Source: an uncultured Anaerolineae bacterium (GTDB lineage Bacteria > Chloroflexota > Anaerolineae > Anaerolineales > Villigracilaceae). Taken from it: a DNA stretch of 40,069 bases. The position numbers and the translations under genes are program-made. The stretch is taken from assembly GCA_903846015.1 (NCBI GenBank), contig CAIMZS010000639.1, positions 1-40,069 on the forward strand, given 5' to 3'. The notes under the pieces were generated by a model. The model was given only the letters and a program-made list of their open reading frames with translations. It ran no database searches and was not told where the DNA came from. How positions within the stretch are numbered: the stretch's first letter is position 1; each line of letters opens with the position of its first letter. Shown one piece after another: positions 6,771 to 14,352 of this stretch.

Positions 6771-8477
6771 ATGACTCAGAAAACTGGCCGATATTCAATC
6801 ATTGAACAGTGCTTGGCCGATGGCATGACGCATATGTTTGGCAATCCCGGAACCGTGGAACAGGGCTTCCTGGATGCGCTGTCAAGTTATCCGCAAATGA
6901 AATACATCCTCACTTTGCAGGAAACGGTGGCGGTCATGGCTGCGGACGGTTATGCGCGAGCGACCAAGAAACCTACCCTGGTCCAGTTGCATTCCTCGCC
7001 CGGCATTGGCAACGCAGTGGGATCTTTGTATCAGGCCAAGCGAGGTCATTCGCCGCTGGTGGTGATTGGCGGCGATTCTGGGGTCAAGTATATGAACATG
7101 GATGCCCAAATGGCGGGCGATTTGGTCGCGATGATGGAGCCAGTCACCAAATACGCCACCACAGTCCTGCATCCCGCTTCGCTGTTGCGGACTTTGCGCC
7201 GGGCGATCAAAATTGCTGCGACCCCGCCCCTGGGGCCAGTTTACATCTGCCTGCCCCAGGATATCCTGGATGCAGTTGTCTCTGAAGAAGTTTTCCCAAC
7301 CCTGATTCCCTCAACCCGGGTTGTGCCCGAGACTGCCACCATCCGCCGGATGGCTGAAGGTCTGGCCGCGGCCAAAAAACCGGTCATTTTTATCGGCGAT
7401 GGCGTTGCCTATTCAGGCGCTTCCGCTGAACTGACGAGAGTGGCTGAGCTGTTGGGCGCAGAGGTCTGGGAAGCCGATTCGGGTGAATTGAACATGTCTT
7501 ACGCTCATCCGTTGTATATGGGCATGACTGGGCACATGTTTGGCAAGAACAGCCTGCCTCTGTTGCAAAAGGCGGATGCCAACCTGATCGTTGGAACCTA
7601 TATCTTGCCTGAAGTCTTCCCGGAATTGGGCGAAGTCTTTGCCAAAAATGCTCAGGTTTATCACATCGATCTGAATGCCTACGAAATTGGCAAGAATCAC
7701 CGCGTGGATCTTGGCGTGGTTGCTGATCCCAAGCTGACGCTGGCGCTTCTGGCCCAGGCGCTGGAAGAAATGCTGACCAAAGAGCAAAAAAGCTCCGCTA
7801 AAGCCCGCACCAAGGAAATTGGCTCAGCCAAAGCTGACAAGCGATCTGCTGCCCTTGAAGCTGATCGTGCCAACCGTGAGTCCGTGCCACTCAAGATGAC
7901 ACGCTTTATGGAAGAGCTGGCTCCCCAACTGCCTACGGATGCGATCATCTTCGATGAAGCCCTGACCAGTTCACCGGCAGTTGTGCGTTATTTCCCCCCT
8001 ACCGAAAGCGGCCAATATTTCCTGACCCGCGGCGGTTCATTAGGCGTGGGTATTCCTGGCGCGATTGGTGCAAAGCTTGCTAATCCGGATAAGACGGTAA
8101 TTGGTTTTACCGGCGACGGTGGCAGCATGTACACCATCCAGGCTCTGTGGACTGCGGCGCGTCATAATGTCAATGCCAAATTTGTGATTTGCAACAATGC
8201 TTCGTATCGTCTTTTGCAGCTCAATATCGATGAATACTGGAAAGAGCAAAATATTCCCAAACACGATTTTCCCATGAGCTTCGATCTTTCTTATCCGCAG
8301 CTGCATTTTGCTGAAATCGCAAAAGGAATGGGCGTCACAGGTTTGCGAGTTGAGAAACCCTGGGAAATCGCCCCGGCTGTCCAGCAGATGCTGGCTGCAC
8401 CAGGTCCGTTTCTGATTGACCTGGTACTCGAATCCGATACTCATCCCGAACGGGTGGGCAACACCTGTGGACAATAA
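6771..8477 (+). CDS. ThDP-dependent enzyme of the benzoylformate decarboxylase type
   Basis: The 568-residue protein shows the full three-domain layout of ThDP decarboxylases. The N-terminal Pyr domain has HMFGNPGTVE (21-30), the cofactor-activating Glu51 in LQETVAVMAADGYAR, and His74 in QLHSSPGIGNAVG, which aligns with His70 of Pseudomonas benzoylformate decarboxylase. The middle domain is NAD/FAD-like without clear cofactor contacts. The C-terminal PP domain has GDG (448-450) and the paired Asn475-Asn476 that define the ThDP/Mg site. The second active-site His of benzoylformate decarboxylase (His281) appears absent; the equivalent stretch reads GTYILPEVFPE. A Lys/Ala/Arg-rich insert at about 338-365 is unusual. 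Decarboxylation or carboligation of a 2-oxo acid is likely, substrate unknown. Its stop lies five bases before the next start. Confidence 0.88.
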   Translation: MTQKTGRYSIIEQCLADGMTHMFGNPGTVEQGFLDALSSYPQMKYILTLQETVAVMAADGYARATKKPTLVQLHSSPGIGNAVGSLYQAKRGHSPLVVIGGDSGVKYMNMDAQMAGDLVAMMEPVTKYATTVLHPASLLRTLRRAIKIAATPPLGPVYICLPQDILDAVVSEEVFPTLIPSTRVVPETATIRRMAEGLAAAKKPVIFIGDGVAYSGASAELTRVAELLGAEVWEADSGELNMSYAHPLYMGMTGHMFGKNSLPLLQKADANLIVGTYILPEVFPELGEVFAKNAQVYHIDLNAYEIGKNHRVDLGVVADPKLTLALLAQALEEMLTKEQKSSAKARTKEIGSAKADKRSAALEADRANRESVPLKMTRFMEELAPQLPTDAIIFDEALTSSPAVVRYFPPTESGQYFLTRGGSLGVGIPGAIGAKLANPDKTVIGFTGDGGSMYTIQALWTAARHNVNAKFVICNNASYRLLQLNIDEYWKEQNIPKHDFPMSFDLSYPQLHFAEIAKGMGVTGLRVEKPWEIAPAVQQMLAAPGPFLIDLVLESDTHPERVGNTCGQ

Positions 8478-8481
8478 AAAT

Positions 8482-8895
8482 ATGGACAATAGTACCCCCG
8501 GCCATGCTAGAACCGGCACTATCGACCGTGCTGGAACCGGTACTATCGGAAAAACTTTTTACAACCGCCAGGTAGCTTTCCTTGAAGCCCATGATGTCGA
8601 GGGTCTGATTGCATCGCAATATGCCCCTGATGCGGAACTGGTTGGCTACGATCTGCATGTGCAAGGTACACAGGCCCTGATCAAACACTTTACTGGCTAT
8701 CTAGGACAGTTGGGCAGTCTCAAGTTGATTTCGACCGATAAGTTTATGGAAATCGAAAATGCCATTATGTTCGAAGCCAGCATTCAGGTGGCGGCAGGTG
8801 TGGCGCGTGTTTATGACACCTTTGTGCTGAAGGATGGGAAAGCCATCTACCACTTTACCGGCATGCTCGGTTTTTCGCCCAATCCCGTGCAGTAA
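8482..8895 (+). CDS. NTF2-fold (SnoaL-like) protein with a repeat-encoded N-terminus
   Basis: The small alpha+beta protein begins at ATG 8482, five bases after the ThDP gene; an in-frame GTG at 8467 would overlap that gene and has a GGTGGG upstream, so the start is uncertain. Residues about 7-23 (PGHARTGTID then RAGTGTIG) are the translation of two tandem copies of the dispersed repeat. The domain proper begins at about FYNRQVAFLEAHDVEGLIASQY, a typical NTF2/SnoaL first helix, and continues to GKAIYHFTGMLGF. Either the repeat was inserted into the N-terminus, or it displaced the original start and translation now begins within or before it. It is the first of twelve NTF2-fold domains in a row; the fold covers cyclases, isomerases and binding proteins. 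Confidence 0.72.
   Translation: MDNSTPGHARTGTIDRAGTGTIGKTFYNRQVAFLEAHDVEGLIASQYAPDAELVGYDLHVQGTQALIKHFTGYLGQLGSLKLISTDKFMEIENAIMFEASIQVAAGVARVYDTFVLKDGKAIYHFTGMLGFSPNPVQ
8500..8549 (+). repeat. Tandem pair of family A repeats, translated
   Basis: Two direct copies (8500-8524 and 8525-8549) differ at a few positions (CTAG versus CTGG, GGCAC versus GGTAC). Both are read in the ARTGTI frame. Confidence 0.82.
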
Positions 8896-8932
8896 TCGGG
8901 ACTAATTTAAAAGACATAAGAGGAGTGGCAAG

Positions 8933-9376
8933 ATGAGCAAGATTACAGATCAGCAAATTCAAGATTTTGTCGCCGCCTGGTATCAGGCGCTGGACTTTCA
9001 TATTCCGATCGAGCAGGTTTATCCTTTGTTGGCTCAGGAAGGTCTGGTGATGTCGTTCCCGGATGGCGATATTAAGGATAAGGCCTCGTTCAAGGTTTGG
9101 TACGACCGTGTTACTAACATCTTCTTCGATGAAAACCACTTTGTGAATGAAGTCAAAATTACCCCCCAGGGCAGTGAATTTGTCCTGGATATTATCGTTG
9201 GTTGGCAGGCTTCGTGGTGGATTGCCCCGCAGCCCAAGAGCAAACGAGTTTCGATGGATGCAACCCAGCGTTGGGTTGTTCGTGCCAGCAGCCAGAATGC
9301 ATTTGGATTGGAAATTGTTTCCTACAACGCCACGGTTGAACCTTTCAAATACTCCCCAGGTTTTGCAAGGCTTTAA
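8933..9376 (+). CDS. NTF2-fold (SnoaL-like) small protein
   Basis: The start has GAGGAG upstream. At 147 residues it has the length of a single NTF2-fold domain. An N-terminal amphipathic helix (ITDQQIQDFVAAWYQALDFH) leads into YPLLAQEGLVMSFPDG, which corresponds to the helix-strand junction where SnoaL-like proteins place the ligand pocket. The later strand VLDIIVGWQASWWI is rich in aromatic residues that would line such a pocket. I cannot name the ligand or reaction. It lies 37 bases after the previous NTF2 gene on the same strand. It belongs to a divergent subgroup that lacks the GTHxG motif of the ester-cyclase-like members further on. Confidence 0.72.
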   Translation: MSKITDQQIQDFVAAWYQALDFHIPIEQVYPLLAQEGLVMSFPDGDIKDKASFKVWYDRVTNIFFDENHFVNEVKITPQGSEFVLDIIVGWQASWWIAPQPKSKRVSMDATQRWVVRASSQNAFGLEIVSYNATVEPFKYSPGFARL

Positions 9377-9449
9377 TTTTTGCAAGGCTTTAACCCTTTG
9401 ACCTCATAAGGGTGTTTGTTCAAAAGACATAACTATTTATAAGGCTCTG

Positions 9450-9470
9450 GCACAGCGATTTATCGCCGTG
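9450..9470. repeat. Family B palindrome copy
   Basis: GCACAGCGATTTATCGCCGTG is an imperfect copy of the ACGGCGATTTATCGCCGT palindrome, located 33 bases before the next start. Confidence 0.7.
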
Positions 9471-9502
9471 AAACGAGATTGAACCATTACAAGGAGAAAA
9501 AA

Positions 9503-9925
9503 ATGGATAACACTCAGATCGTTTTTCGTATGTATGAACTGTTCGGCAAGGGTGATATGGCAACCATGAAAAGTGAAGTGATGCATCCCGATGTAAGCTG
9601 GACGATGCCGGGGCATCACCCCATGTCTGGCCGCATGGAAGGCGTGGATTCAGTTTTGGCTTTTCTGGGCGCGCTTTTCAAAGCCGGTATCGTGGTCGAT
9701 CACGTTCACTTTGGCCTCTTGGATGACGGCACCGTGATTGAGAAGCACATGGGACACGGCAGGATCGGGGGCGAACAGTTTGATTTCCCCACCTGCACTT
9801 CCTATGGCATTAAGGATGGCAAGCTTTTTGATGTGCATGTTCACACTGGCGACCAGCACAACGTGGACCGTTATTTTTGGAACGTTTTCAAATTGAAGGG
9901 TATCCCTGCTCGCCTGGCTGACTAA
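9503..9925 (+). CDS. SnoaL-like NTF2-fold protein
   Basis: ATG 9503 is preferred over the in-frame ATG 9479 because AAGGAG lies just before it. The sequence MDNTQIVFRMYELFGKGDMATM followed by HPDVSWTMPGHHPMSG is classic for SnoaL-like proteins (a helix with a small-loop-GD pattern, then the strand and PG motif). MEGVDSVLAFLGAL matches the usual G-xx-v-xxFl helix. FPTCTSYGIKDGKLFDVHVHTGD forms the last strands, with His residues that could act in the pocket. The product is 140 residues, a complete single domain. Such proteins include polyketide cyclases, limonene-epoxide-hydrolase-like and ketosteroid-isomerase-like enzymes; which applies here is not decidable. Confidence 0.82.
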   Translation: MDNTQIVFRMYELFGKGDMATMKSEVMHPDVSWTMPGHHPMSGRMEGVDSVLAFLGALFKAGIVVDHVHFGLLDDGTVIEKHMGHGRIGGEQFDFPTCTSYGIKDGKLFDVHVHTGDQHNVDRYFWNVFKLKGIPARLAD

Positions 9926-9935
9926 GCTGGCGAAT

Positions 9936-10024
9936 GGCCGTGATAGAACCGGCACTTTCGTCTCGTGCAGGAACCGGGACTATCGTGATATGGTACCCGG
10001 TTCTGCACAGGCACAGGCACAGGC
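9936..10024 (+). repeat. Composite dispersed repeat with a hexanucleotide run
   Basis: Two family A copies (9936-9960 and 9961-9985) are followed by an inverted variant at 9986-10005 (GGTACCCGGTTCTGCAC) and a GCACAG hexamer run to 10024. It fills the whole gap between two NTF2 genes and ends at the next ribosome-binding site. Confidence 0.78.
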
Positions 10025-10036
10025 AAAGGAGATAGG

Positions 10037-10489
10037 ATGGCTACAGTTAAAGCAGTTATTACCCCTGAACATGTAAAAGAAGCTTATGCCGCTTTGGCCT
10101 CTGGCGATACACAGAAGGTGAGGCAGTATTGGGCAGATGAAATGGTCTGGCAGGTGCCGGGACATAACCTGCTCTCAGGTTGGTATTTTGGCCTGGACGA
10201 ATTCCTGGGATTTATGGGCACCGTTGGTCAGCTTTCCGGGAACAGCTTTCAGATGGAAAACATCGCCGGGCAGGTGATCGTGACGGGCGAGTATTCGGCA
10301 GACTTGACCCGCAACCGCGGCAATCGCGCAAACTTGCCTGATAAGCAAATGGATATTGAAGTGGTGCATGTTTTGCGCTGGAAAGATGGAAAAGTGATCG
10401 CTGGCAAGGGTGCTATCTTTGGCGATGGCGCTACAGAGTATGACCAGTTTTGGTCGAATTCACCGGCTGTGACCCCGCCGACCCATTGA
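10037..10489 (+). CDS. SnoaL-like NTF2-fold protein, close paralogue of the C-terminal domain at 11450-12757
   Basis: The start has AAAGGAG at 10024-10030. The 150-residue product is a single domain with ITPEHVKEAYAALASGD, EMVWQVPGHNLLSGWY, the FMG helix, and HVLRWKDGKVIAGKGAIFGD as the last strands. About three quarters of the residues, by eye, are identical to residues about 287-435 of the FHA-containing protein encoded 1 kb downstream, including the C-terminal tail TEYDQFWS-SP-VTPP-H. That similarity points to a recent local duplication. The repeat element at 9936-10024 ends immediately before its ribosome site. Reaction and ligand are unknown. Confidence 0.85.
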   Translation: MATVKAVITPEHVKEAYAALASGDTQKVRQYWADEMVWQVPGHNLLSGWYFGLDEFLGFMGTVGQLSGNSFQMENIAGQVIVTGEYSADLTRNRGNRANLPDKQMDIEVVHVLRWKDGKVIAGKGAIFGDGATEYDQFWSNSPAVTPPTH

Positions 10490-10491
10490 TA

Positions 10492-10950
10492 ATGATAATC
10501 CATAACGCGGATTCCTTTAAGTCTATCGGCGGAAACAAGGCTGTACTGGCCCGTCATTTTACGGAAGTGTTGAACCAGGGCCATTTGGATGTCATCGACG
10601 AAATCTACACCAGCGACTACGTCCTGGACGCGCCCGTGCAGTCAGACGGCAGCTCCCAGGCCCGTGGATTGACACACGGCCGCGAACAATTGAAACAAAG
10701 AGTGACCTTGTTCCGCACAGCCTTTCCAGATATCCAGTTTACACAGGATGAGGTTGTCGGTGAAGATGATACCGTCGTGGTGCGCTACACCTACCGCGGC
10801 ACCCACCAGGGCGTTTTTGCCGGGGTGCAACCCAGCGGTCACTCAATCGCTATCCCAGGTATCCTGGTCGCTCACCTGACAAATGGAAAAATTTGGCAGG
10901 CGATCAGCGCCTTTGATAGCGCGGAATTAATGAAACAACTTGGTAATTAA
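10492..10950 (+). CDS. SnoaL-like ester-cyclase-type protein
   Basis: The ATG at 10492 follows the previous TGA by two bases, suggesting translational coupling; an in-frame TTG at 10486 is an alternative and neither has its own ribosome site. The 152-residue protein has the consensus of the PF07366 SnoaL/ester cyclase family: a first helix (VLARHFTEVLNQGHLDVIDEIY), RTAFPDIQFTQDEVVGEDDTVVVRYTYRGTH, then GVFAGVQPSGHSIAIPGI and a final strand LTNGKIWQAISAFD. In SnoaL itself this fold catalyses ring closure by an aldol step in nogalamycin synthesis. No polyketide synthase is present here, so a different substrate is likely. Confidence 0.86.
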   Translation: MIIHNADSFKSIGGNKAVLARHFTEVLNQGHLDVIDEIYTSDYVLDAPVQSDGSSQARGLTHGREQLKQRVTLFRTAFPDIQFTQDEVVGEDDTVVVRYTYRGTHQGVFAGVQPSGHSIAIPGILVAHLTNGKIWQAISAFDSAELMKQLGN

Positions 10951-10966
10951 TCAATCGCCCCCAGAT

Positions 10967-11046
10967 AGCACGGTGATTTATCGCCGCCCCCTGGCGCCTA
11001 TGTAAATTCGCCCTACAAGCCGGACACAGCAGTGCTGTGTCCCTAC
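10967..11046. repeat. Family B palindrome copy plus a perfect 21-base palindrome
   Basis: AGCACGGTGATTTATCGCCG (10967-10986) is a family B copy. GGACACAGCA and TGCTGTGTCC (11022-11042) are perfect 10-base inverted arms around one G. Together they occupy the gap before the tautomerase gene. The hairpin is not followed by a T-run, so it is unlikely to be a classical terminator. Confidence 0.7.
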
Positions 11047-11062
11047 CTAATTAGGAGAAAAA

Positions 11063-11410
11063 ATGCCAATTATCACAATTCAGGTTATTGAGGGCGTGGT
11101 GCTGACCAGCCCTGAGCAGAAGCGCGACCTGCTCAAAAAAATGACCGATACCTTTATCAGCGTGGTCGGCGATGTTGCCCGCCCATATACCTATTGCATC
11201 ATCCAGGAAACCCCGCCGATGGAATGGTCGATAGCAGGCGCACCCCTGCCCGACCTGCCCTTCTTGTATGGCCCTGATTATGCCGAAATGCATAAAAAGT
11301 CCAACGAGATCATGCGCAATTTCATCGAACACCAAACTAATAAAGGCGTAGCTCCCAGCGATCACAGTCACAGTTGGGATCACGCGCAAAATGTATGGGA
11401 AGGCAAGTAA
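11063..11410 (+). CDS. 4-oxalocrotonate tautomerase-family protein
   Basis: AGGAG precedes the start. After removal of Met the N-terminus is Pro (PIITIQVIEGVVLTSPEQKR), the catalytic base that defines the 4-oxalocrotonate tautomerase/MIF superfamily. The beta-alpha-beta unit (strand PIITIQVIEG, helix SPEQKRDLLKKMTDTFISVVG, strand YTYCIIQETPPMEWSIAG) is complete. The C-terminal half (LPDLPFLYGPDYAEMHKKSNEIMRN) is an extension beyond the usual 62-residue monomer, giving 115 residues. It would catalyse keto-enol tautomerisation or a related proton transfer. Its place amid SnoaL-like genes and a ThDP decarboxylase supports a small-molecule pathway using enolisable keto compounds, which is inference. 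Confidence 0.85.
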   Translation: MPIITIQVIEGVVLTSPEQKRDLLKKMTDTFISVVGDVARPYTYCIIQETPPMEWSIAGAPLPDLPFLYGPDYAEMHKKSNEIMRNFIEHQTNKGVAPSDHSHSWDHAQNVWEGK

Positions 11411-11449
11411 TGGTCTCGGTACCTGTTTGCCATCCTGAGGAGATATAAA

Positions 11450-12757
11450 GTGGCCGATACATTCCAAATCATTATTAAGAAGGGTCCTACCCCGGGACGT
11501 GTGTTTGAATTGACCCAGAGCGAAGTCAGCATGGGCCGCGAAGCGTCCAATATGCTTCATATCGAGGATCGGGCCTTATCACGTTCACACGCCCGTTTTA
11601 TTCGGAGCGCTTCCGGTTATTCCATCCAGGATCTGGGCTCCACCAATGGAACGTTTGTCAATGGAAACGTTACCAGCGGTGTGTATGTCTTGCAGAATGG
11701 CGACATTATCACGATGAGCGACGCCGTTGAGCTGGAATTCCGCAAAATTTCGACCGGCAGTGATCCCAATGCTACTTTTGTGATGCCGGTTCAGAAGAAA
11801 AACGATGCAACCGAGGTACTGCCTTCGCGCGCCGCTCTTCAGGCAGAGCTTTCCAGGGTCAAAACCGCAGGCCATGCCGAGGAACACCGGGTACTTTTCA
11901 GCCGCTGGTTTGAAGAGCTGTGGAACAAAAAGAATTATGAGATCACCAGGGAATTGGTAGCCTCCGAATTTACTGCGCATGGCGCTGGCGGGCAGGATAT
12001 AAAGCAAGGTCCCGATGGTGTTGCCGGCATGGTGAAGATCTGGCACGAGGCATTCCCGGATGGTCACATGACCATGGATGACATCGTTACAGAAGGGGAA
12101 ATGTCTTCCATCCGCATGACTTTCCGCGGTACGCATACCGGTGAGTTTTACGGCATCCCCGCCAGCAACAAATCTGTGGAAGTCACCTCCATCGGTATCG
12201 ACCGCGTCGTTGCTGGAAAGATCACCGAGGGCTGGGGCGAATTGAATATGCTTGGCATGATGCAGCAGATGGGCGCCAACCCAGGCCCGGATCAGGGTCC
12301 GAAGGAATTTGATATTGAAACATCGATCACTCCGGAGCACGTTGGCGAAGCTTATGCTGCCCTGAGCTCTGGCGATATGAATCAGATCAAGCAGTTCTGG
12401 GCCGAAGAAATGGTCTGGCAAGTGCCAGGTCACAATCAGCTTTCCGGCTGGTACTTAAATCGGGATGAATTCCTAGCCTTTATGGGTCAGGTCGGGGAGA
12501 TGTCGGATCACAGCTTCCACATGGATATGATCGCCGGGCGTGTCCTGGTAACCGGTGATTATTCGGTCGACTTGACCCGCAACCGCGGTCATAAAAAGGG
12601 CGAGCCGGATAAGACCATGGATATTGAAGTGGCGCATGTTTTACGTTGGCGTGATGGCAAGGTAATTGCTGGTAAGGGTGCCATTTTTGGCGACGGCGCA
12701 ACGGAATATGACCAGTTCTGGTCTCGTTCGCCGGTTGTTACTCCACCCAGCCATTAA
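11450..12757 (+). CDS. FHA domain fused to two SnoaL-like NTF2-fold domains
   Basis: Translation starts at GTG 11450, with GAGGAG seven bases upstream. Residues 5-100 are a complete FHA domain, with GR (29-30), SRSHAR (44-49) and the STNGTFVNG signature (64-72). Its fold binds phosphothreonine peptides. Residues about 140-270 are an ester-cyclase-type SnoaL domain (FRGTHTGEFYGIPASNKSVEVT). Residues about 287-435 are a second NTF2 domain nearly identical to the free-standing protein at 10037. I know of FHA fused to many domains but do not recall FHA joined to tandem SnoaL domains. The fusion suggests that phosphorylation, perhaps by a Ser/Thr kinase encoded elsewhere, localises or controls one enzyme of the array. 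No kinase is in the window. Confidence 0.9.
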   Translation: MADTFQIIIKKGPTPGRVFELTQSEVSMGREASNMLHIEDRALSRSHARFIRSASGYSIQDLGSTNGTFVNGNVTSGVYVLQNGDIITMSDAVELEFRKISTGSDPNATFVMPVQKKNDATEVLPSRAALQAELSRVKTAGHAEEHRVLFSRWFEELWNKKNYEITRELVASEFTAHGAGGQDIKQGPDGVAGMVKIWHEAFPDGHMTMDDIVTEGEMSSIRMTFRGTHTGEFYGIPASNKSVEVTSIGIDRVVAGKITEGWGELNMLGMMQQMGANPGPDQGPKEFDIETSITPEHVGEAYAALSSGDMNQIKQFWAEEMVWQVPGHNQLSGWYLNRDEFLAFMGQVGEMSDHSFHMDMIAGRVLVTGDYSVDLTRNRGHKKGEPDKTMDIEVAHVLRWRDGKVIAGKGAIFGDGATEYDQFWSRSPVVTPPSH

Positions 12758-12768
12758 GGAGAATTCGA

Positions 12769-13182
12769 ATGTCTATCGAACAAAATAAATTAATCATGCG
12801 CCGCATGATCGAAGAAGTCTGGAACCAGGGAAATATGGCGACTGCCGAAGAGTTGTTCGCCCCAGATCACACCAGTCCCAGCGCGCCGCAGTTACCTCCT
12901 GGCTCGGATGGCGTCAAGATGCTTGTCCAAATGTTCCGCGCAGCCATGCCCGATTATCAAATGAGCATTGATTTACTGGTTGCGGATGAAAACCAGGTGG
13001 TTGGACGCTTTACCCAAAGCGGCACCCACAGTGGTGGTGACTTGATGGGCATGAAGCCATCAGGTCGCAAGGCTACCTGGACCGAAATTGGCGTTCTCAG
13101 GATTGTGGACGGCAAGATCGCCGAGAGCTGGTACGAAGTTGACATGTTGAGCATGATGCAGCAATTAAACGGCTCCAAGTAA
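12769..13182 (+). CDS. SnoaL-like ester-cyclase-type protein
   Basis: AAGGAG precedes the ATG, 11 bases after the FHA gene, so the two are surely co-transcribed. The 137-residue protein is a compact family member: IMRRMIEEVWNQGNMATAEELFAPDH, FRAAMPDYQMSIDLLVADENQVVGRFTQSGTH, MGMKPSGRKATWTEIGVLRIVDGKIAESWYEVD and the C-terminal SMMQQL helix. The same SMMQQL/GMMQQM tail is found in the domains at 11450, 13308 and 14398, so these domains form one paralogous subgroup. The stop lies one base before a dispersed repeat. Confidence 0.86.
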   Translation: MSIEQNKLIMRRMIEEVWNQGNMATAEELFAPDHTSPSAPQLPPGSDGVKMLVQMFRAAMPDYQMSIDLLVADENQVVGRFTQSGTHSGGDLMGMKPSGRKATWTEIGVLRIVDGKIAESWYEVDMLSMMQQLNGSK

Positions 13183-13183
13183 C

Positions 13184-13280
13184 TGGCCGTGTCTGAACCG
13201 GCCCTGGCCCTGCTAGAATGGATACTATCGCAGATTAGTGCAAGTGCAAGTGTCAATGCTCGTGCAGAACCGGGTACCAT
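13184..13280 (+). repeat. Composite dispersed repeat (families A and C)
   Basis: It starts one base after a stop codon with TGGCCGTGTCTGAACCGG, continues with a family A core, then CGCAGATTAG, a GCAAGT hexamer run, and a GCAGAACCGGGTACCATT variant. It fills the gap between two SnoaL genes. Confidence 0.8.
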
Positions 13281-13307
13281 TATCAATCTTCAATTTTTGG
13301 AGCGTGA

Positions 13308-14345
13308 ATGAGCCCAGCACCCAAAAGAATTAACTATGTTGCCGAAATGATCTGGAATGGCACGGCAAAGCCGGGTATCACCTATACCGGCACTGGCCGG
13401 CCGCTGACCGTCAACGAAATGAAGGATGCCATGGTGCGCCTTTATGATGAGTCAAATAACGCCAATTTTAATGTCTTTGACGAGATGCTTTCCCCGGATT
13501 TTGTCAGTTACGGTGGGGCGGGTTTCCAGGATCTGGTTGGCGCCCAGGCGTTTCGGGATCTGTACACCCAATTTCTCACCAGCCTGCCCGACCTGCACTT
13601 CCGGGTTGATCAGGTGGTTGCCGAGGGCAACATGTGTGGCGTTCGTGGCCGGTTGAGCGGTACGCATAAGGGTAATTTCATGGGGTTTGCCCCTCCGACC
13701 GGAAGGTTTATCTCCTGGACGGGGACGGCGATCTTTCGCTTCGATCAAAACGGTTTCATGGATGCTCGTTGGCAGGAGTGGGATGGCTTGAGTGTCATGC
13801 AGCAAATGGGTGTGATCCCAGCCCCGGCATTACCGCAAGGTACCAACTTTGCCCCACAGCCCGAGCCAATTCCACCGGCCCTGCTAGAACGGGCACTATC
13901 GCATGCAGTCGGTTATTCATCGCCGGTTCATCACAAACGGGCCATGCGCCGCCTTATCGAAGAAGTTTTTAACGGCGGCAACCTCTCGATCGCTAACGAT
14001 ATCTATCACCCAGAAGCGACTTACCCTTCTCAACCTGATATTCCAGTCGGGAGCGAAGGCATCCGAACAATTTTGAACATGTACCAACGCGCTATGCCCG
14101 ATTTCCATGTTGATGTGAAAAGCATGATTACTGATGGTGATATGGTGCTGACATGGTTGGCGCAAAGCGGCACTCACAAGGGTGAACTCATGGGCGTGCA
14201 GCCTTCGGGTAAGAAGGTTAACTGGGGCCAGATTATTATCGCCCGCTTTGAAGGTGGAAAAATTGTTGAAAGCTGGAGTAATGAAGACATCCTGGGGCTG
14301 ATGCAGCAACTTGGCGTGGGCGGAGATGCTTCATCAGGTGCTTAA
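13308..14345 (+). CDS. Two tandem SnoaL-like domains joined by a repeat-encoded linker
   Basis: The start has GGAG upstream. Residues about 30-170 form one SnoaL-like domain (MKDAMVRLYDESNNANFNVFDEML, LSGTHKGNFMGFAPPTG, DGLSVMQQMG). Residues about 205-338 form a second (MRRLIEEVFNGGNLSIANDIY, AQSGTHKGELMGVQPSGKKV, DILGLMQQLG) that closely resembles the free-standing protein at 12769. The linker between them contains a family A repeat core read in a frame that gives PALLERALS. The intergenic spacer just upstream of this gene carries the same repeat. This makes it likely that two adjacent genes were fused through a repeat lying between them, or that the repeat inserted in the linker afterwards. 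Function beyond the fold is unknown. Confidence 0.88.
   Translation: MSPAPKRINYVAEMIWNGTAKPGITYTGTGRPLTVNEMKDAMVRLYDESNNANFNVFDEMLSPDFVSYGGAGFQDLVGAQAFRDLYTQFLTSLPDLHFRVDQVVAEGNMCGVRGRLSGTHKGNFMGFAPPTGRFISWTGTAIFRFDQNGFMDARWQEWDGLSVMQQMGVIPAPALPQGTNFAPQPEPIPPALLERALSHAVGYSSPVHHKRAMRRLIEEVFNGGNLSIANDIYHPEATYPSQPDIPVGSEGIRTILNMYQRAMPDFHVDVKSMITDGDMVLTWLAQSGTHKGELMGVQPSGKKVNWGQIIIARFEGGKIVESWSNEDILGLMQQLGVGGDASSGA
13875..13902 (+). repeat. Family A repeat inside the two-domain SnoaL gene
   Basis: The core GGCCCTGCTAGAACGGGCAC (13878-13897) is translated in the fourth open frame (ALLERALS), different from the frames used at 2150, 8500 and 25666. Confidence 0.82.
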
Positions 14346-14352
14346 TTTTAAT

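Noticed and set aside
11022-11042. Terminator before the tautomerase gene
   Set aside because: The perfect palindrome has no T-run and lies in a gene run that looks co-transcribed; it is more likely another dispersed palindrome.
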